A model generated the notes under the pieces. The model was not told the origin of the DNA. It saw only the letters and a list, made by a program, of their open reading frames with translations, and did not search any database. From Streptomyces antimycoticus (lineage in GTDB: Bacteria > Actinomycetota > Actinomycetes > Streptomycetales > Streptomycetaceae), in the NCBI RefSeq assembly GCF_005405925.1, contig NZ_BJHV01000001.1, positions 248,001 through 312,000 on the forward strand: DNA of 64,000 bases, written 5' to 3'. Shown piece after piece: positions 36,201 through 46,556 of the stretch (position 1 is the stretch's first letter; each line of letters opens with the position of its first letter). Position numbers and translations under genes: made by a program.

Positions 36201-37616
36201 TCAGCTTGCGGTGGGCACCGGGTCGCGGGTTGGTTCGGGCATCGCCTCGGGTGCGGGCGTCTGCTTCGGATCGGGCTCGGCTGTCACCGCGGAGGGAGCG
36301 GGGGTGGGGGCGTAGGGGATCTCTCCGCGCAGGACGGCCTTGGCGCGGTCCTCGTCGAGCTCGCCCTCCCAGCGGGCGACGGCCAGGGTGGCGACGCCGT
36401 TGCCGACCAGGCTGGTCAGGGCACGGGCTTCGGACATGAACCGGTCGACGCCGAAGATCAGCGCGAGGGCGGCGACCGGGACGTGCGGGACGGCGCTGAG
36501 AGTGGCGGCCAGGGCGATGAAGCCGGAGCCGGTGACGCCCGCGGCGCCCTTGGAGGTGAGCAGCATGACGGCGAGCATGGTCAGCTGCTGGGTGAGGCTG
36601 AGGTCGATGCCGAGGGCCTGGGCGAGAAAGACCGAGCCCATGGTCAGGTAGATGGCGGTGCCGTCGAGGTTGAAGGAGTACCCGGCGGGCAGCGTGATGC
36701 CGACGACCGGTTTCGAGGCGCCCGCGTGCTGGAGCTTGGCCATCATGCGCGGCAGGACGGGCTCGGTGGAGGAGGTGCCCAGGACGATCAGCAGTTCTTC
36801 CTTGATGTAGCGCAAGAACGGCAGCATCCGCAGTCCGTTCAGGCGCATCACGGTCCCGAGGACCACCAGGACGAAGAAGAGGGCGGTCAGCCAGAACGAG
36901 CCGACCAGCAGGGCCAGGTGGCGCAGGGTGCCCAGACCGTAGTTGCCGATGGTGAAGGCCATCGAGCCGAACGCGCCGATGGGGGCCAGCCCCATGATCC
37001 AGCGGATGAGCGTGAACAGGACCGTGGACAACTTCTCGACGCCCCGGGCGATACCCAGGCCGGCCTCCCCGCTGGCGTGCAGGCCGAAGCCGAACAGCAC
37101 CGACACCAGCAGCACCGGCAGGATCTCGTTGCCGGTCAGAGCGCTGACCATGGTGGCCGGGATGATGGCGAGGACGAAGGCGGCGAAGCCCTCATGGGCC
37201 GTGGTCGCCTCCGGCGGCAGGCCCTTGGCTGACAGGGTCGAGAGGTCGATGTGCAGACCGCTGCCCGGCTTGACGACGTTGACGACGACCAGGCCGATCA
37301 CCATGGCCACGGTGGTCAGCACCTCGAAGTAGACCAGAGCCTTCAGGCTCACGCGGCCGACCGCGCGGGCGTTGCCCATGGAGGCGATGCCGTGGACGAC
37401 CGTGCAGAAGATGATCGGCGCGATGAACATCTTCACCAGCGCGATGAAGCCGTCGCCGAGCGGCTTGAGGTCAGCGCCGACGGACGGCCACAGCCCGCCC
37501 ACGGCGGCGCCGAGGAGGACGCCGATCAGGCACTGGACGTACAGGTGGGACAGCATCCGGCGGATGCGGCCCGGTGGTGCGGTGACGGTACCCGGGGCGG
37601 CGTCGTTGCGGCTCAT
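36201..37616 (-). CDS. dctA: Dicarboxylate/amino acid:cation symporter (DctA-like)
   Basis: A 471-residue DAACS transporter with eight helices and two re-entrant loops. The hairpin-1 serine motif is LGTSSTEPVLPRMMAKL, the NLDGTAIYL motif is in helix 7, and the hairpin-2 region is TSKGAAGVTGSGFIALAATL. The Pro/Ala-rich C-terminal tail is long. The start overlaps the upstream prpF stop (ATGA), so the two are translated together. Import of a C4 or tricarboxylic-type acid for the PrpF isomerase is a reasonable inference. Confidence 0.93.
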   Translation of the reverse strand: MSRNDAAPGTVTAPPGRIRRMLSHLYVQCLIGVLLGAAVGGLWPSVGADLKPLGDGFIALVKMFIAPIIFCTVVHGIASMGNARAVGRVSLKALVYFEVLTTVAMVIGLVVVNVVKPGSGLHIDLSTLSAKGLPPEATTAHEGFAAFVLAIIPATMVSALTGNEILPVLLVSVLFGFGLHASGEAGLGIARGVEKLSTVLFTLIRWIMGLAPIGAFGSMAFTIGNYGLGTLRHLALLVGSFWLTALFFVLVVLGTVMRLNGLRMLPFLRYIKEELLIVLGTSSTEPVLPRMMAKLQHAGASKPVVGITLPAGYSFNLDGTAIYLTMGSVFLAQALGIDLSLTQQLTMLAVMLLTSKGAAGVTGSGFIALAATLSAVPHVPVAALALIFGVDRFMSEARALTSLVGNGVATLAVARWEGELDEDRAKAVLRGEIPYAPTPAPSAVTAEPDPKQTPAPEAMPEPTRDPVPTAS

Positions 37617-38767
37617 GCGGGGCGTCCTTCCAGGACGGGAACGAGGAGTTCGGCTCGGGCGATACGCCGGGCGGCACGGTGCAGCAGCACCGTGGGGGAC
37701 GCGCCGTCCGGTGCGGGGACGGCTTGGGTGGTGACCACGCCGGCGGGGGTGCCCAGGCGCAGCGTGCCGTCGGCGGTCTGCCGGGCGACGCGGTGGGCGA
37801 GGGTGCCAGGGGTGGCGGCGGCCGTGACCAGGGCCACGGCGGAGGTCAGGCCGATCGCCGGGTGCGGGGCGTGCATGGAGACCATGCGCACGGCCAGGTC
37901 GTACTCGTCCTGGTTGACGAGTATGCCCTGTGTGGTGCGATAGGGGGCGGGGCGGGCGACGATGCCCGCTTTCGGCACCGCGTGGCTGACCGGATCGCCC
38001 TCGCGGGTTAGGCCCATGGCCAGCGCTGCCTGGCGGCGCAGCAGCGTCAGCGCGGGCACTGCGGTGACGAACGCGGTGAGGGATTCCGTGCCGTCGAGGC
38101 CGAACGCCTTGGCCTCGAACAGAGCGGCCGGCGCGCCGGCGTCCACCAGGGATGCCTCGACGGGACCGTCAGGACCGGTCAGCTCGTCCAGTGCCCGGCC
38201 GGTCGGCAGTGCGCGGCCGGTCGTCGAGCCCGCCGGGTCCTGAAACCCGAGCAGGACCGGCACGCCCGGCGCCGAGGTACCCGGCACCACGGCCGTGCCC
38301 TCCTCCGGGGCCACGCCCGCGGGGGTGGGGATCGTGCCGGTGAGGCGGGCCCCGGTGTTGACGTTGAGCATGCGGACGGTGGTGGTGTCCGACGCGATCG
38401 GCACGAGGTTGTGGTGGACGGCGTACAGGGCCACGGCGGTGGCGCAGTTGCCGCAGTTACTGGCCCACTCCACGCGCTCGTCGCCGATTCCGACCTGTGC
38501 GAAGGCGTACTCGACATCCACGCCGGCCTGGGTCGACGCCTGTACGACGGCGGCCTTGGAGGTGGTGGAGGAGGCGCCGCCCACGCCGTCGATCTGGCGG
38601 GGGTCGGCGGCGTTGAAGGCGGCGAGCAGAAGGGCATCGACGTCCACGCCCGTCGCGGCCACGTCGCGGTGGTCGAAGATCCAGCACTTGCTGGTTCCTC
38701 CGCGGATCATCTCGCCCTGCAGACGCAGCACAACTGACTCCTCACAGACATGGAAGGGGAAGTCCAC
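37613..38767 (-). CDS. prpF: PrpF-family isomerase (2-methylaconitate cis-trans isomerase like)
   Basis: A 384-residue PrpF/AcnD-accessory-type protein with the diaminopimelate-epimerase fold. The N-terminal EMIRGGTSKCWIF motif, VGGASSTTSKAAVV and the catalytic-region cysteine EWASNCGNCATAVALYAV are present. The start could lie about 10 codons downstream, nearer the GGTSK motif, than the ATG used. Family members isomerise 2-methylaconitate or 4-oxalomesaconate. There is no prpB, prpC or acnD nearby, so the pathway is open. It is the first gene of an operon with dctA. Confidence 0.88.
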   Translation of the reverse strand: MDFPFHVCEESVVLRLQGEMIRGGTSKCWIFDHRDVAATGVDVDALLLAAFNAADPRQIDGVGGASSTTSKAAVVQASTQAGVDVEYAFAQVGIGDERVEWASNCGNCATAVALYAVHHNLVPIASDTTTVRMLNVNTGARLTGTIPTPAGVAPEEGTAVVPGTSAPGVPVLLGFQDPAGSTTGRALPTGRALDELTGPDGPVEASLVDAGAPAALFEAKAFGLDGTESLTAFVTAVPALTLLRRQAALAMGLTREGDPVSHAVPKAGIVARPAPYRTTQGILVNQDEYDLAVRMVSMHAPHPAIGLTSAVALVTAAATPGTLAHRVARQTADGTLRLGTPAGVVTTQAVPAPDGASPTVLLHRAARRIARAELLVPVLEGRPA

Positions 38768-38877
38768 CGACGGTCTCGCCGTGCGTGGTGTCCTCCACGG
38801 TGGGTTACCGCAGCGTGAAGTACAATCTCGGAAATCTGCATGGCTATTAAGGTGAAGTGAACGCTGGAGGAGGCGGC

Positions 38878-39783
38878 ATGCTCGATGTCCGGCGCATCCT
38901 GTTGTTCACGGAGGTTGCCCGGCGTGGCTCGGTGACCGCGACAGCCCGCGCCCTCAACTACACCCCGTCAGCGGTATCGCAGCAGATCAGCCGCCTGGAA
39001 ACGGAGGCAGGCCAGCCCCTGCTGGAGCGCCACGCCCGGGGTGTCACCGTCACCGACGCCGGACGGGCGCTGGCCGAACGAGGGCAACGGATCGAACGTG
39101 AACTGCGGGCCGCGGAAAACGAACTCGCCGACTTCGCCGGCCTGCGCGCGGGCACGCTGCGTATCGGCACCTTCCCAACGGTCGGCGCCTCGCTCCTCCC
39201 GCAGGCCGTGATCGCCTTCCGGGACGCCCACCCCGACGTACGGCTGACCGTCCGCAGTGCCCGCATCGCCGGACTCTGGACCATGCTGGAGAACCGGGAG
39301 ATCGAAATGTCGCTGATGTGGGACTACGACTGGAGCCGAATCGACCGGGAGGACATCGTCGTCACCCGCCTCCTCGATGACCCGCCGGCCCTTCTCGTCA
39401 GCGACCACCATCCACTCGCCGGCCGCGACGCCGCCTCACTCGCCGACTTCGCACACGACCCCTGGATCACCCGCGCCGACCATCACCCGGTGGCCGAAGC
39501 ACTCGTCCGCGGCTGCCGCGCCGTCGGCTTCGAGCCCCAGATCGCCTACGAGGCCCACGACTACCAGGAAGCCCAGGCCATGGTCGCCGCCGGCATCGGC
39601 GTCGCCCTCGCCCCCACCCTGGCACTGGAGGGCATCCGACCCGGCGTCGACGTCCTGCCTCTCCAGCCGCCGGCCCCCATCCGCCGCATCCTCCTGGTTC
39701 GCATGGCCGACCACTCGCTCACCCCCGCCGCCCTGACCTTCGCCGGACTCCTCCGCGACGCCGCTGCGGCACGAACCCTCTGA
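38878..39783 (+). CDS. LysR-family transcriptional regulator
   Basis: A 301-residue LysR regulator from ATG 38878 (GGAGGAGGCGGC upstream). The HTH is at residues about 18-50 (SVTATARALNYTPSAVSQQI), and the periplasmic-binding-like effector domain follows (LRIGTFPTVGASLLPQAVIA). It is divergent from prpF-dctA across a 110-bp AT-richer gap, the classic layout for control of that operon by its substrate. Confidence 0.92.
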   Translation: MLDVRRILLFTEVARRGSVTATARALNYTPSAVSQQISRLETEAGQPLLERHARGVTVTDAGRALAERGQRIERELRAAENELADFAGLRAGTLRIGTFPTVGASLLPQAVIAFRDAHPDVRLTVRSARIAGLWTMLENREIEMSLMWDYDWSRIDREDIVVTRLLDDPPALLVSDHHPLAGRDAASLADFAHDPWITRADHHPVAEALVRGCRAVGFEPQIAYEAHDYQEAQAMVAAGIGVALAPTLALEGIRPGVDVLPLQPPAPIRRILLVRMADHSLTPAALTFAGLLRDAAAARTL

Positions 39784-40058
39784 CACCGAACCACGCCCAC
39801 CGGCCATGGAACCGTCGCGCTCACCGCCGCCAGCAATCCAGGCCCCGCACTTCGGTGTTGGACCTGAGCAACGGACGGCGGCAAGCAACCCCGGCCATAC
39901 GTTGGGTTCGGCGGCGTGCCCCGGAAGGAGCACGGGATCCGAGGTGAGCTTGGCGAGCGTCGGCTCCGGAAGTGACCAGGCCGAGGCGTAGCGCTTCAAA
40001 ACTGCTTCACCGCTGCTGACCTGGGCATTGACCCTGCGGTCGGGCATGATCCGTCATT

Positions 40059-40470
40059 GTGCTCGTACAGCTGACCTACCTACTCGCCACACGAATCTTC
40101 GCGTGGCTCGCTCTGCTCTGCCGGTCTACCGCGGCCAAGAACGCCGAAATACTCATCCTGCGCCACGAGGTCACCGTGCTGCGCCGACAGTTGCCCACCC
40201 CGAAGCCCAACTGGCCGGACCGGGCGCTGCTCGCCGCACTCGCCCGGCTCCTGCCCCGCGCCCTCCGCGGCAACCGGCTCGTCTCGCCACGCACTCTGCT
40301 CGCCTGGCACCAGCGCCTGCTGAAGAAGAAGTGGACCCGGCCACCTCCCCCAGGCCGCCCACCGATATCCGAAGAAGTCCGCGACCTGGTCATCCGGCTT
40401 GGCACCGAGAACCCACGGTGGGGCTTCCTCCGCGTACACGGCGAGCTACGCCTGAAGGGTGTCTTTATTG
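40059..40470 (+). pseudogene. Integrase-type transposase, copy 1 (N-terminal third)
   Basis: The frame reads AKNAEILILRHEVTVLRRQL, LVSPRTLLAWHQRLLKKKW and VRDLVIRLGTENPRWGFLRV, the N-terminal part of actinobacterial IS3/IS481-like transposases ahead of the rve core. It breaks off after HGELRLKG at about 40465. What follows resembles the 5' leader of copy 2. No catalytic residues remain. Confidence 0.75.
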
Positions 40471-40520
40471 CCGTATGGTGGGTGACCTGGGGCTTTGCGA
40501 TCGTCCAAGTATGGGCATGA

Positions 40521-41817
<1,297 letters not shown>

Positions 41818-42006
41818 CCAGGAACGACGAGTTTCCGAACGGCACAGGTACGATTCCGAGCATAAGCGAAAATGAAATCCATCACCACATGAATGATGGA
41901 TCATGCTTCATCGGGACTCGAATTCGCGGACACGCCGTGCCGCTAAGGTGGGTCGCCGTATGTTCGCTTGGTGAAGGTCCTGTGAGAGGAGGAAGGTTGG
42001 GCAGCG

Positions 42007-43064
42007 ATGTCGACCTCGCGCCGTCATCGTCCGCGGACCGCGACGGTGGTGGGGTGACGTCTCCCCCCGCCGGGGCCGGCGGGATGCGCACCGCAGCACG
42101 CATCACCTCTCATGCGCTGATCGCTGGCCTCCCGGTGATGCTGCTCGGCGGCCTCGCCCTCGCGCTCGGGCCCGAGATCTCCGCCGCGCTGGACGATCGG
42201 GCGGTGGCGGCGTGGCGCACGGTGTTCACCGCGATCGTCATCCAGGGTGTGCCGTTTCTGCTGCTGGGCACGGTGGTGTCGGCCACCATCAGCGCGTTCG
42301 TACCGGCGTGGGTGTTCACCCGGGTGCTTCCGCGCAACCCGGCGCTCGCCGTACCCGTGGCCGGTGCCGCCGGGGCGGTGCTGCCGGGGTGTGAGTGCGC
42401 GTCGGTGCCGGTGGCCGGCAGTCTGATGCGGCGCGGGGTGGCCCCGGCGGCGGCGCTGGCCTTTCTGCTGTCGGCCCCGGCCATCAACCCGATCGTGCTG
42501 GTCGCGACCCATGTGGCCTTCCCCGGTAACCCTTGGATGGTCGCCGCCCGTCTGATCGCCTCGCTGCTGACCTCCGTCGCCATGGGCTGGCTGTGGATCC
42601 GGGCGGGCCGCGAGGAGTGGCTGCGGCTGCCGAAGGGACCGACCGGGCACACGCCCGGCGCGAGCCGGGCGGAGGAGTTCCGGGTCTCGCTCCAGCATGA
42701 CTTTCTGCACGCCGGGGGCTTCCTCGTGGTGGGCGCGGCGGCCGCCGCCACGTTCAATGTGGCGGTGCCGCACTCCGTGCTGCGGCTCTTCTCCGACTCC
42801 CCGTGGCTCTCGCTGCCCATGCTGGGGCTGCTCGCGGTGGTCCTCGCGGTCTGCTCGGAGGCCGACGCGTTCATCGCCGCCTCGCTCACCGGGTTCTCGC
42901 CCACCGCCCGGCTCGCCTTCATGGTGGTCGGCCCGATGGTGGACCTGAAGCTCATCGCCCTGCAGTCCGGCACCTTCGGGCGCGCCTTCGCGGTGCGCTT
43001 CTCGTCGGCCACCTGGGTGGTCGCGGTGCTGTGCAGCGCTCTGGTGGGGTGGTGGCTGCTGTGA
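42007..43064 (+). pseudogene. Permease of the UPF0718/DUF318 family (frameshift near the start)
   Basis: A multi-pass permease of about 350 residues (eight or so helices). Landmarks are AVLPGCECASVPVAGSLMRR, the AFLLSAPAINPIVLVATHVA helix, and the CSEADAFIAASLTG helix with GPMVDLKLIAL. ATG 42007 has AGGAGGAAGG upstream but stops after 16 codons unless one G is added to GTGGGG near 42052. Otherwise GTG 42054 is the start. The next gene overlaps its stop by 4 bp. The two conserved Cys and the paired TIGR03943 protein suggest a metal-related transporter, possibly for zinc. Confidence 0.83.
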
Positions 43065-43870
43065 AGCGCAACATCCAGGTGCTGCTGCTCCTCTTCCTCG
43101 GGGTCGGTCTGCTGCACATCTCCCTGCTGACCGATCTGTATCTGCGCTATGTGCGCCCGGGGCTGCGGCCCGCGCTGATCGCCTCCGGGGTGCTGCTGAT
43201 CGCGCTCGGCGCGGTGAGCGCCGCCCGCGACGGCTTCCCGTTCAACCGTCCCCGTACGGGCGGCGCCCGGAGCCACGACGGCGACCCGGGCAATGGCGAC
43301 GGACACGGCCACGGTCACAGCCACGCGGGCGGCCCGAAGGTCGCCTGGCTGCTGTACATACCGGCCCTGACCATCCTCTTCCTGGCGCCGCCCGCGCTCG
43401 GCTCGTACACCGCGTCCCGTGACGAGGCGAAGGCCCCCAAGGCCCCCTCCTCCTCGGGCGACAGTGGCGCCAGCGGCGACAGCCTCTTCCCGGCCCTGCC
43501 GGACACCGGTGTGGTACCGATGACGCTGAACGACTTCAGCTCCCGGGCGGTTTGGGACACCGACGGCACCCTCAAGGGCCATATCGTCCGGCTCACCGGC
43601 TTCGTCACCCCCGGGGGCCACGGCACCTGGTACGTCAGCCGCCTCGTCATCAGCTGCTGCGCCGCCGACGCCCAGGTGCGCAAGGTGCGGGTGCACGGGG
43701 CACCGGCGCCGTCCGCCGACGCCTGGGTGACCGTCACCGGCACCTGGCACCCCACCGGAAAGGTCGGCACGGACGATGCGAGCCCGGCCCTGGACGCCAC
43801 CGCGGTCCGGCGCGTCCCGGCTCCGAAGGACCCGTACCACGATGTGGTGGTGACTCGGGCGGGTTCGTGA
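43061..43870 (+). CDS. TIGR03943 family protein (DUF1980), permease partner
   Basis: A 269-residue protein starting at GTG 43061 within the permease stop (GTGA overlap). There are two N-terminal membrane helices, a His-rich loop (GHGHGHSHAGG), a third helix, and a C-terminal domain with a GFVTPGGHGTWYVSRLVISC core and a CC pair. This family is almost always encoded next to a DUF318 permease, and both are linked to metal homeostasis. The His-rich cytoplasmic or external loop fits zinc binding. Confidence 0.87.
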   Translation: MKRNIQVLLLLFLGVGLLHISLLTDLYLRYVRPGLRPALIASGVLLIALGAVSAARDGFPFNRPRTGGARSHDGDPGNGDGHGHGHSHAGGPKVAWLLYIPALTILFLAPPALGSYTASRDEAKAPKAPSSSGDSGASGDSLFPALPDTGVVPMTLNDFSSRAVWDTDGTLKGHIVRLTGFVTPGGHGTWYVSRLVISCCAADAQVRKVRVHGAPAPSADAWVTVTGTWHPTGKVGTDDASPALDATAVRRVPAPKDPYHDVVVTRAGS

Positions 43871-43947
43871 CCCCGACGGGCCGGACCACCGACATCCCGG
43901 CCGGACCAGCTCGATGAAGACACCTGATCAGCTCTCCGCCACTGCAC

Positions 43948-44198
43948 TCACGACAGCGGAGGAGCTCCCGCGGCCCGCCACACCGCAGGTGTCACCGAGG
44001 CCGGATCACCACTGGCCACCCACCGGTAGCGGGCCACCATCATCACCTCATCGAGGCCCTCACGCACATAGCCGTCCACGATGCCAGGGCCCCCTGGCGC
44101 TCCCGCACAATCGCGGCTCCCGGCTCGGCCTCGTGGCCGACATGCTGCTGATCGTCCAGCTCCGGACAACCCGAAAACGCGTACACCCAGTGCCCCAT
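43948..44198 (-). pseudogene. Small hypothetical protein (frameshifted)
   Basis: ATG 44198 reads MGHWVYAFSGCPELDDQQHV, then GHEAEPGAAIVRERQGAL. One G added to CCCTGGC near 44085 continues it as GIVDGYVREGLDEVMMVARY to a stop at 43948. It is about 84 residues, helical and coding-like. The family is not recognised. It is convergent with the TIGR03943 gene. Confidence 0.45.
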
Positions 44199-44261
44199 CC
44201 TGGCCTCCCACCGGGCCAACGATCATCCTGCTGATCATGCACGCGCCAGTGCTGCACGGGG

Positions 44262-44675
44262 GTGACGGTGGACAGAACCGCCGGTCAGGAGTTTTCCTGG
44301 ACGCAGACCCTTGGGGCTGCCTCGCGCCAAGGGAGCGCGCTGGTGCACGAGACGATCAGGGTGGACCGGGAGGCCACCGGACCCGACAGCTGCCGGGTCG
44401 CGGTGTCGGGCGAGCTTGACCTTGTCACCGCCGGCGAGGTGCGCAAGGCACTCCAGAGGGCCGTCGGCGATAACCGTGTCGTGGTCATCGACCTCGGTGG
44501 GCTGACGTTCTGCGACTGCACGGGGCTGAGCGCGCTCCTGGCCGCCGCCCGCACCGCTCAAGCCGCTCACGTCGAGCTGCGGCTCTGCGCCGTCCCGTGC
44601 TTCCTCGCCCGCATCCTGCGGCTGTCCGGCACCCGCGATGCGTTTACCGTCGAAGAGAAGCGCGGCCGGCCATAG
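44262..44675 (+). CDS. STAS-domain protein (anti-sigma factor antagonist type) 3
   Basis: A 137-residue STAS protein: RVAVSGELDLVTAGEVRKAL, RVVVIDLGGLTFCDCTGLSA. The usual phosphorylation serine is replaced by Thr in DCTGLS, while the downstream S remains. It resembles BldG/RsbV-type regulators. The first 40 residues are a non-conserved leader, and an internal GTG may be the true start. A strong hairpin at 44731-44775 follows. Confidence 0.84.
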   Translation: MTVDRTAGQEFSWTQTLGAASRQGSALVHETIRVDREATGPDSCRVAVSGELDLVTAGEVRKALQRAVGDNRVVVIDLGGLTFCDCTGLSALLAAARTAQAAHVELRLCAVPCFLARILRLSGTRDAFTVEEKRGRP

Positions 44676-44730
44676 AACCGACTTGAACTTCGGCCACGGC
44701 TTCTGAACCTGCCCAGGGAGAAAGCTCTAA

Positions 44731-44775
44731 GCCCGCCCCGGACCAGAGGCGCCACTCTCCGGCACCGGGGCGGGC
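44731..44775. terminator. Hairpin terminator after STAS protein 3
   Basis: Perfect 11-bp arms GCCCGCCCCGG (44731-44741) and CCGGGGCGGGC (44765-44775) lie 56 bp beyond the STAS stop and between two convergent genes. It could serve both directions. Confidence 0.6.
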
Positions 44776-44881
44776 GCCCATCCACACACAGTTCCCCACA
44801 TACAGTGCCAGCCGGCAAGGCAGCGATACGGCACATCACCCGAATGGAGCAGATACTCAGTACCGGTTTCCCAACAGCTGG

Positions 44882-45274
44882 TCAGCAGTCACGGAACTCG
44901 GGGGACTGGTTGAGGATCTGGGATCGCGTGGAGGTGAACCTCGCGTAGGTCGGACCTTCCTCGGTGCCCGGGCGGAAGACAGCCACCCGGTGGCAGTTCA
45001 TGAAGGCCAGGGTGACGCCGAAGTGGCGTTCCAGGCTGCCGCGGATGGCGTCGCTGGCAAGAGCGCGCAGCAGTTGGCCACGCTCGGCCTCGGACGGGGG
45101 CGGCGTCTGGTTGTCGGCGAATTCGGCGTCGCCCTCGCGGAGCGCGCCCGTCAGAGTGGCGATGAGGTCGTAGGCGTACGGCAGCGATTCCCGGACGGTG
45201 GCGACGAAGTCCTGCTCAGGGATCTCGCCCTGCTCGGCCTGGGCCAGGAGTTCCGGTGCGACGTTGAGCGACAT
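44882..45274 (-). CDS. SCO5389 family protein
   Basis: A 130-residue protein with the actinobacterial SCO5389-family pattern: VRESLPYAYDLIATLTG, FADNQTPPPSEAERGQLLRA, LASDAIRGSLERHFGVTLAF, MNCHRVAVF. The family has no defined biochemical function. It is usually encoded beside an ATPase, as here (45323-46312, 48 bp upstream on the same strand). In this window the pair sits at the zinc-uptake operon, which suggests a specialised paralogue. Confidence 0.85.
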   Translation of the reverse strand: MSLNVAPELLAQAEQGEIPEQDFVATVRESLPYAYDLIATLTGALREGDAEFADNQTPPPSEAERGQLLRALASDAIRGSLERHFGVTLAFMNCHRVAVFRPGTEEGPTYARFTSTRSQILNQSPEFRDC

Positions 45275-45322
45275 GGCGGATCGGTGTCCAATCGGTCGGT
45301 TGCGGGCGATGCAGCGTGGTGT

Positions 45323-46312
45323 TCAGCCAACGGTCCCGGCGTGGGCCTCTGGTGCGTGATTCCCGGGCAGTGCGGTTGGCCCGTGCCGGAAGTCCGGGTC
45401 GACCTGGGTGCTCAGGTCCTGGCCGGTGGAGCGGTTCGCCCAGGCGTGAGCGTTGCGCAGGTGGAACTCGATCGCCTGCCGTTGGAAGGTCTCCCAGTCC
45501 TTGGTGCGGGAGTCCACGGCGGTCCGCAGCTCATCGAGCGCAAGGCGGTGTTCGGGCTTGAGGTCGCCGGTGTGACGGCCTTGTTCACGGGCACGGACCC
45601 AGTCGGAGTGGCCGAAGCAGGCCAGCAGGTCGTCGCCGATGTGCTCCTTGAGGAAGAGCCGGTCGTCCTCGCCGGTCACCTTGTTGCCGACCACGGCCAG
45701 AGGCACGCCGAACTCGGTGGCGTGGTCTTTGTACTGGCGGTAGACGGATACGCCCTTGCGGGTGGGTTCGGCGACCAGGAAGGTCATGTCGAAGCGGGTG
45801 AAGAGCCCGGAGGCGAAGGAGTCGGCCCCGGCGGTCATGTCAACGACGACGTACTCCCCGGGGTCGTCCACCAGATGGTTCAGGTACAGCTCGACGGCGC
45901 CGAGCTTTGAGTGATAGCACGCCACGCCGAGGTCCTCCTCGGCGAAGACGCCGGTGGTCATCAGCCCGACTCCGGCGACTTCCCGGATGTGGCGGCTGTG
46001 CACCGGATCGGTGCCGAGCAGGCGCAGCAGACGGGAGCCGCTTCCCGGCGGGGTGGTCTTGACCATGACCTCGGCGGAGGGGATGCGGGGGTTGTCGCCG
46101 CGCAGGTACTCCTTGATCTCGGTGAGGCGGGTGCTGAGCGGGACGGCCTCGCACAGCTCGTCCTCGTCCAGCCCCAGGGCGGTCCCCAGATGCTGATTGA
46201 TGTCGGCGTCGATGGCGACGACCGGGGCGCCGGAACGGACCAGATGCAGGGCGAAGAGGCCGGAGAGGGTGGTCTTCCCGCTTCCGCCCTTGCCGACGAA
46301 CGCGATGCGCAT
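45323..46312 (-). CDS. CooC/MinD-type ATP-binding protein
   Basis: A 329-residue SIMIBI-class ATPase with a deviant Walker A, GKGGSGKTT, at residues 7-15. IDADINQHLG follows, then a switch-like DMTAGADSFASGLFTRFDMT and the nucleotide-specificity region VVGNKVTGEDD. CooC-type proteins use ATP to insert metals or to position protein complexes. It is divergent from znuA across a 244-bp gap holding two Zur-like boxes, and it is upstream of the SCO5389-family gene in the same operon. A metal-trafficking role is inferred. Confidence 0.87.
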   Translation of the reverse strand: MRIAFVGKGGSGKTTLSGLFALHLVRSGAPVVAIDADINQHLGTALGLDEDELCEAVPLSTRLTEIKEYLRGDNPRIPSAEVMVKTTPPGSGSRLLRLLGTDPVHSRHIREVAGVGLMTTGVFAEEDLGVACYHSKLGAVELYLNHLVDDPGEYVVVDMTAGADSFASGLFTRFDMTFLVAEPTRKGVSVYRQYKDHATEFGVPLAVVGNKVTGEDDRLFLKEHIGDDLLACFGHSDWVRAREQGRHTGDLKPEHRLALDELRTAVDSRTKDWETFQRQAIEFHLRNAHAWANRSTGQDLSTQVDPDFRHGPTALPGNHAPEAHAGTVG

Positions 46313-46460
46313 GGCCGTGCATCACCTCCAGGTGAATGTGAATGTCATGTTCGCTAGACGAGGCTCTCCGAGGCGCGACCTTCCTGTCAACTCGCCACCG
46401 ATGAAGGGGAGATGGATACCCGGCCGTCACCTCGTGAGAGCCGGTGTCCAAGTCAAGTTC

Positions 46461-46475
46461 TGGCAATGGTTTTCA
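46461..46475. promoter_or_regulatory. Zur-like box 1
   Basis: TGGCAATGGTTTTCA matches 12 of 15 positions of the Zur-type consensus TGAAAATGATTTTCA. It lies 82 bp before znuA. Confidence 0.62.
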
Positions 46476-46498
46476 TCTCAGAGTCTCTCGCGTCGTTT

Positions 46499-46513
46499 TG
46501 GAAACCATTTTCA
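46499..46513. promoter_or_regulatory. Zur-like box 2
   Basis: TGGAAACCATTTTCA (complement TGAAAATGGTTTCCA) matches 13 of 15 consensus positions in the better orientation, 44 bp before znuA and 38 bp from box 1. Two sites suggest tight repression by zinc-loaded Zur, perhaps covering the divergent ATPase promoter as well. Confidence 0.68.
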
Positions 46514-46556
46514 TCTAGGGTTGCCGGTGTTCGCCCAGCACCCAGGAGACCGTGTG

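Noticed and set aside
36006..37232. A 408-codon open frame opposite dctA
   Set aside because: It is a Gly/Asp/Gln-rich antisense shadow of the transporter, with no motif support.
39784..40058. A minus-strand frame ending in LKRYASAWSLPEPTLAKLTS
   Set aside because: About 40 residues look mildly coding, but the frame becomes a LysR antisense shadow and no family is recognised. It could be a short relic, but the evidence is too thin to annotate.
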